A DNA stretch of 64,000 nucleotides from Zhuqueibacter pondensis (lineage in GTDB: Bacteria > Zhuqueibacterota > Zhuqueibacteria > Zhuqueibacterales > Zhuqueibacteraceae), in the NCBI GenBank assembly GCA_034505955.1, contig JAPDQK010000004.1:97425-161424 (forward strand), read 5' to 3'. Below, one piece after another: positions 62,456 to 64,000 of the stretch. The position numbers and the translations under genes were made by a program. The notes beneath the pieces were generated by a model that saw only the letters and a program-made list of their open reading frames with translations, was not told the DNA's origin and ran no database searches. How positions within the stretch are numbered: position 1 is the first letter of the stretch; each line of letters opens with the position of its first letter.

Positions 62456-63720
62456 ATGAAAAAAGCTAAAAACCCTTCCCTTCCGGCTAGCCGGAAGGGA
62501 AAAACCGCATCGGCTGCCCCGATGGTGATCAATCCAAAGCTGGAATTAGTCCAGCTGCTCATCCCCATTGCCCTGGAACGGGTCAATGAGATTTTACAGG
62601 ACGAAGTCACCTCCCTCGCTGGTCCACGGTATGCCCGAGACACCACCAACCGCGCGGTGAAACGCTGGGGCAAGCAAGCCGGTTCGGTCTATTTGGCCGA
62701 CCAAAAAGTTCCGCTTCGGGTACCGCGCGTGCGGGATGTGGAGCGCAATTGCGAAATCCCGTTGGCCAGCTATCACCAGCTCCAACGCCCTCGCGCCACC
62801 GAAGAGCAGCTCTTTGTCCGAATTATTCGTGGTCTGTCGTGCCAGAATTATGAACGGGCCGCACAATTGGTGCCGGAAGCCTTTGGCCTTTCCCGCAGTA
62901 ACATCTCGCGCCGTTTTATCCGGACCAGCGCCAAAAAGCTCCAGATGCTTCTCAACCGTCGTCTGGAGCAGTACGAGTTTGTGGCCTTGGTTTTGGATGG
63001 TAAAACGTTTCGCCAGGCGCAAATGGTGATCGCCTTGGGCATCACCAAGTCTGGAGAAAAGATTATCTTAGGCTTTATCGAAACCGCCACCGAAAACCAC
63101 CGCGTGTGTGCCGAATTCTTGCAAGGCCTGATCGCGCGTGGCCTCGAATACCAGCAGGGCCTGTTGGTGGTCATCGACGGCGGCAAGGGGCTGCGCACGG
63201 CCATTGCCGAGGTGTTTGGCGACTACGCTCTCGTGCAGCGCTGCCAGTGGCACAAACGCGAGAATGTGGTGGCGTACCTGCCAACGTCGCAACAGGCGCG
63301 GATGCGGCAGAAACTCCAGCAGGCCTATGAACAACCGACGTACGTGCAAGCAAAGCAGGCGTTGCTCCGCATCCGTACCGAGCTGGTGCAGCTCAATCCC
63401 ACGGACGCAGTCAATCGGCGGTTGCCAGTCTCGATGAAGGTTTTGAAGAGACGCTCACGCTGCATCGGTTGGGACTTTTCAAAGAACTGGGGATCAGTTT
63501 GAAAACCACCAATAGTTTGGAGTCAATCAACGCGCAAGTTGAGCGAATGACGCGCAAGGTGACGCGTTGGCGCAACAGTGATCAACGGCAACGCTGGTTG
63601 GCCTCGGCACTGTTGGAGATCGAACCACGGTTGCGGAAGATCAAAGGCTATCGTTATCTGCCGCAATTGCAGCAAGCATTGCAGCGGGAACTGAAAATCC
63701 AAATTGCCATTGCCGCCTGA
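62456..63720 (+). pseudogene. IS256-family (Mutator-like) transposase, frameshifted by a 14-bp insertion
   Basis: The first frame encodes about 315 residues of a DDE transposase: VTSLAGPRYARDTTNRAVKRWG, LSRSNISRRFI, the first Asp in ALVLDGKTF, the second Asp in LVVIDGGKGLRTAIAEVFG, and QRCQWHKRENVVAYLP. At 63399-63412 the sequence CCACGGACGCAGTC breaks the frame. The second frame then reads AVASLDEGFEETLTLHRLGLFKELGISLKTTNSLESINA, with the catalytic Glu in NSLES, to the C-terminus. Deleting exactly those 14 bases joins LVQLN to QSAVASLDEG in one frame. GAGGAG precedes the ATG. This copy should be inactive. Confidence 0.88.
62479..62500. repeat. Perfect 22-bp palindrome at the transposase N-terminus
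   Basis: CCCTTCCGGCT and AGCCGGAAGGG are exact reverse complements without a loop. It lies 20 bp after the transposase start and would form a strong mRNA hairpin early in the coding region, which could limit transposase translation. Confidence 0.7.
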
Positions 63721-63747
63721 GCCTGCCCCATACGGGGCAGGCTCAGG
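63716..63747 (+). terminator. Hairpin overlapping the transposase stop codon
   Basis: CCTGAGCCTGCCCC and GGGGCAGGCTCAGG are exact reverse complements around ATAC. The first arm contains the TGA stop codon. It lies just inside the right inverted repeat; no T-tract follows, so it could terminate or block readthrough. Confidence 0.6.
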
Positions 63748-63814
63748 GGAGCCATCAAGAATTTCAACTAAAAAAAAGATTGACTCCTTTAAGAACCTGG
63801 CTCAATTTAGCATT

Positions 63815-64000
63815 TTAACCATAATTTTCAATGGTTTTTTCACTGATGAAATAAAAATTCACGCAGGCTTCAGGATACAAGTTTTTCCAATAATCGCCGG
63901 TGGCTTCCATACCGATGCGAAACTCCTGCGTCTGATACTGGCGCGCCAGTTGTTCCAGCTTGGCCAGCAGGTGTTGATAGCCGGCCCGCGATTCCAAGAC
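63815..64000 (-). pseudogene. IS110-family transposase fragment (continues beyond the window)
   Basis: The minus-strand frame is open to the window edge and reads LESRAGYQHLLAKLEQLARQYQTQEFRIGMEATGDYWKNLY, the N-terminal RuvC-like DEDD region of IS110/IS1111 transposases (IGMEATGDYW). After LYPEA the text no longer fits the family and stops at 63815, so the gene is truncated at about 63850. Confidence 0.8.

Larger units (their letters stand above)
62386..63772. mobile_element. IS256-family insertion sequence
   Basis: The ends are imperfect terminal inverted repeats: left 62386-62412 beginning TTTAGTTGAAATT and ending GGCTCC; right 63748-63772, whose reverse complement also begins TTTAGTTGAAATT and ends GGCTCC. 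The total length of 1387 bp fits the family. No clear 8-9-bp target duplication is visible; the flanks read GTCTTAAA and AAAAAGAT. Confidence 0.85.

Noticed and set aside
63399..63420. Programmed ribosomal frameshift in the IS256 transposase
   Set aside because: IS256 transposases are normally single-frame, no slippery heptamer is present, and removal of the 14-bp unit alone explains the shift.

Overview
The window looks like chromosomal DNA of an uncultivated FCB-group bacterium, of the kind found in candidate phylum KSB1 or Calditrichota. I infer this from three things: secreted proteins ending in a type IX secretion-like domain with the 'LSQNYPNPF' signature, a PorV/PorQ-like outer-membrane protein, and a TonB receptor with a carboxypeptidase-regulatory N-terminus but no SusD neighbour. 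No rRNA or tRNA gene was seen, so the placement rests on protein style only.

Layout. 1-2.6 kb: end of a quinone oxidoreductase gene and a protein with two NDT/TIR-like modules. 2.6-3.7 kb: a 1-kb cluster of small palindromic repeats. 3.7-10.7 kb (minus strand): MlaE permease, MlaD protein, a broken M61-peptidase remnant, a GT39-type membrane glycosyltransferase and a large Asp-box propeller protein. 11.3-15.8 kb: pdxH, a membrane dipeptidase with an unusual N-terminus, a small gene coupled to a frameshifted nucleotidyltransferase, and a DusB-type tRNA-dihydrouridine synthase. 15.8-23.1 kb (minus strand): amidohydrolase, aldo-keto reductase, metallophosphoesterase lipoprotein, UroD-like protein and GH1 beta-glucosidase, probably one operon. 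A second YtcJ-type amidohydrolase follows.

25.2-46.6 kb is the metabolic centrepiece, a probable galactan/arabinogalactan utilisation locus. A membrane-anchored winged-helix regulator is divergent from a consensus promoter and a leader hairpin. Then come a double-parvulin PPIase, a TonB receptor, a 1171-aa surface protein, a PorV-like protein, a non-catalytic tandem-beta-sandwich protein, a GH53 endo-galactanase sharing the same modules, and two paralogous GH2 enzymes. The likely flow is surface binding and endo-cleavage, import by the receptor, and exo-cleavage by the GH2 enzymes.

46.9-59.9 kb is mostly housekeeping: an SDR, an aspartic protease, SOD with a palindromic operator, Mrp, an MBL hydrolase, a thioesterase, an MNT-HEPN pair, QueG, a Lon-N protein, a thiamine-binding protein, MarC and a D-aminoacylase homologue. 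60.0-64.0 kb: a multi-GAF protein ends at an IS256-family element, followed by an IS110-family remnant.

The most unusual signal is a 14-bp unit (consensus CTACGGRCGYAGYC), present about 21 times. Almost all copies sit inside larger intergenic palindromes, at matching places in the arms. Deleting it restores clean hairpins. One copy lies inside the IS256 transposase gene, where deleting exactly 14 bp restores the reading frame. This suggests a very small inserting sequence or a repair/replication product that I do not recognise.
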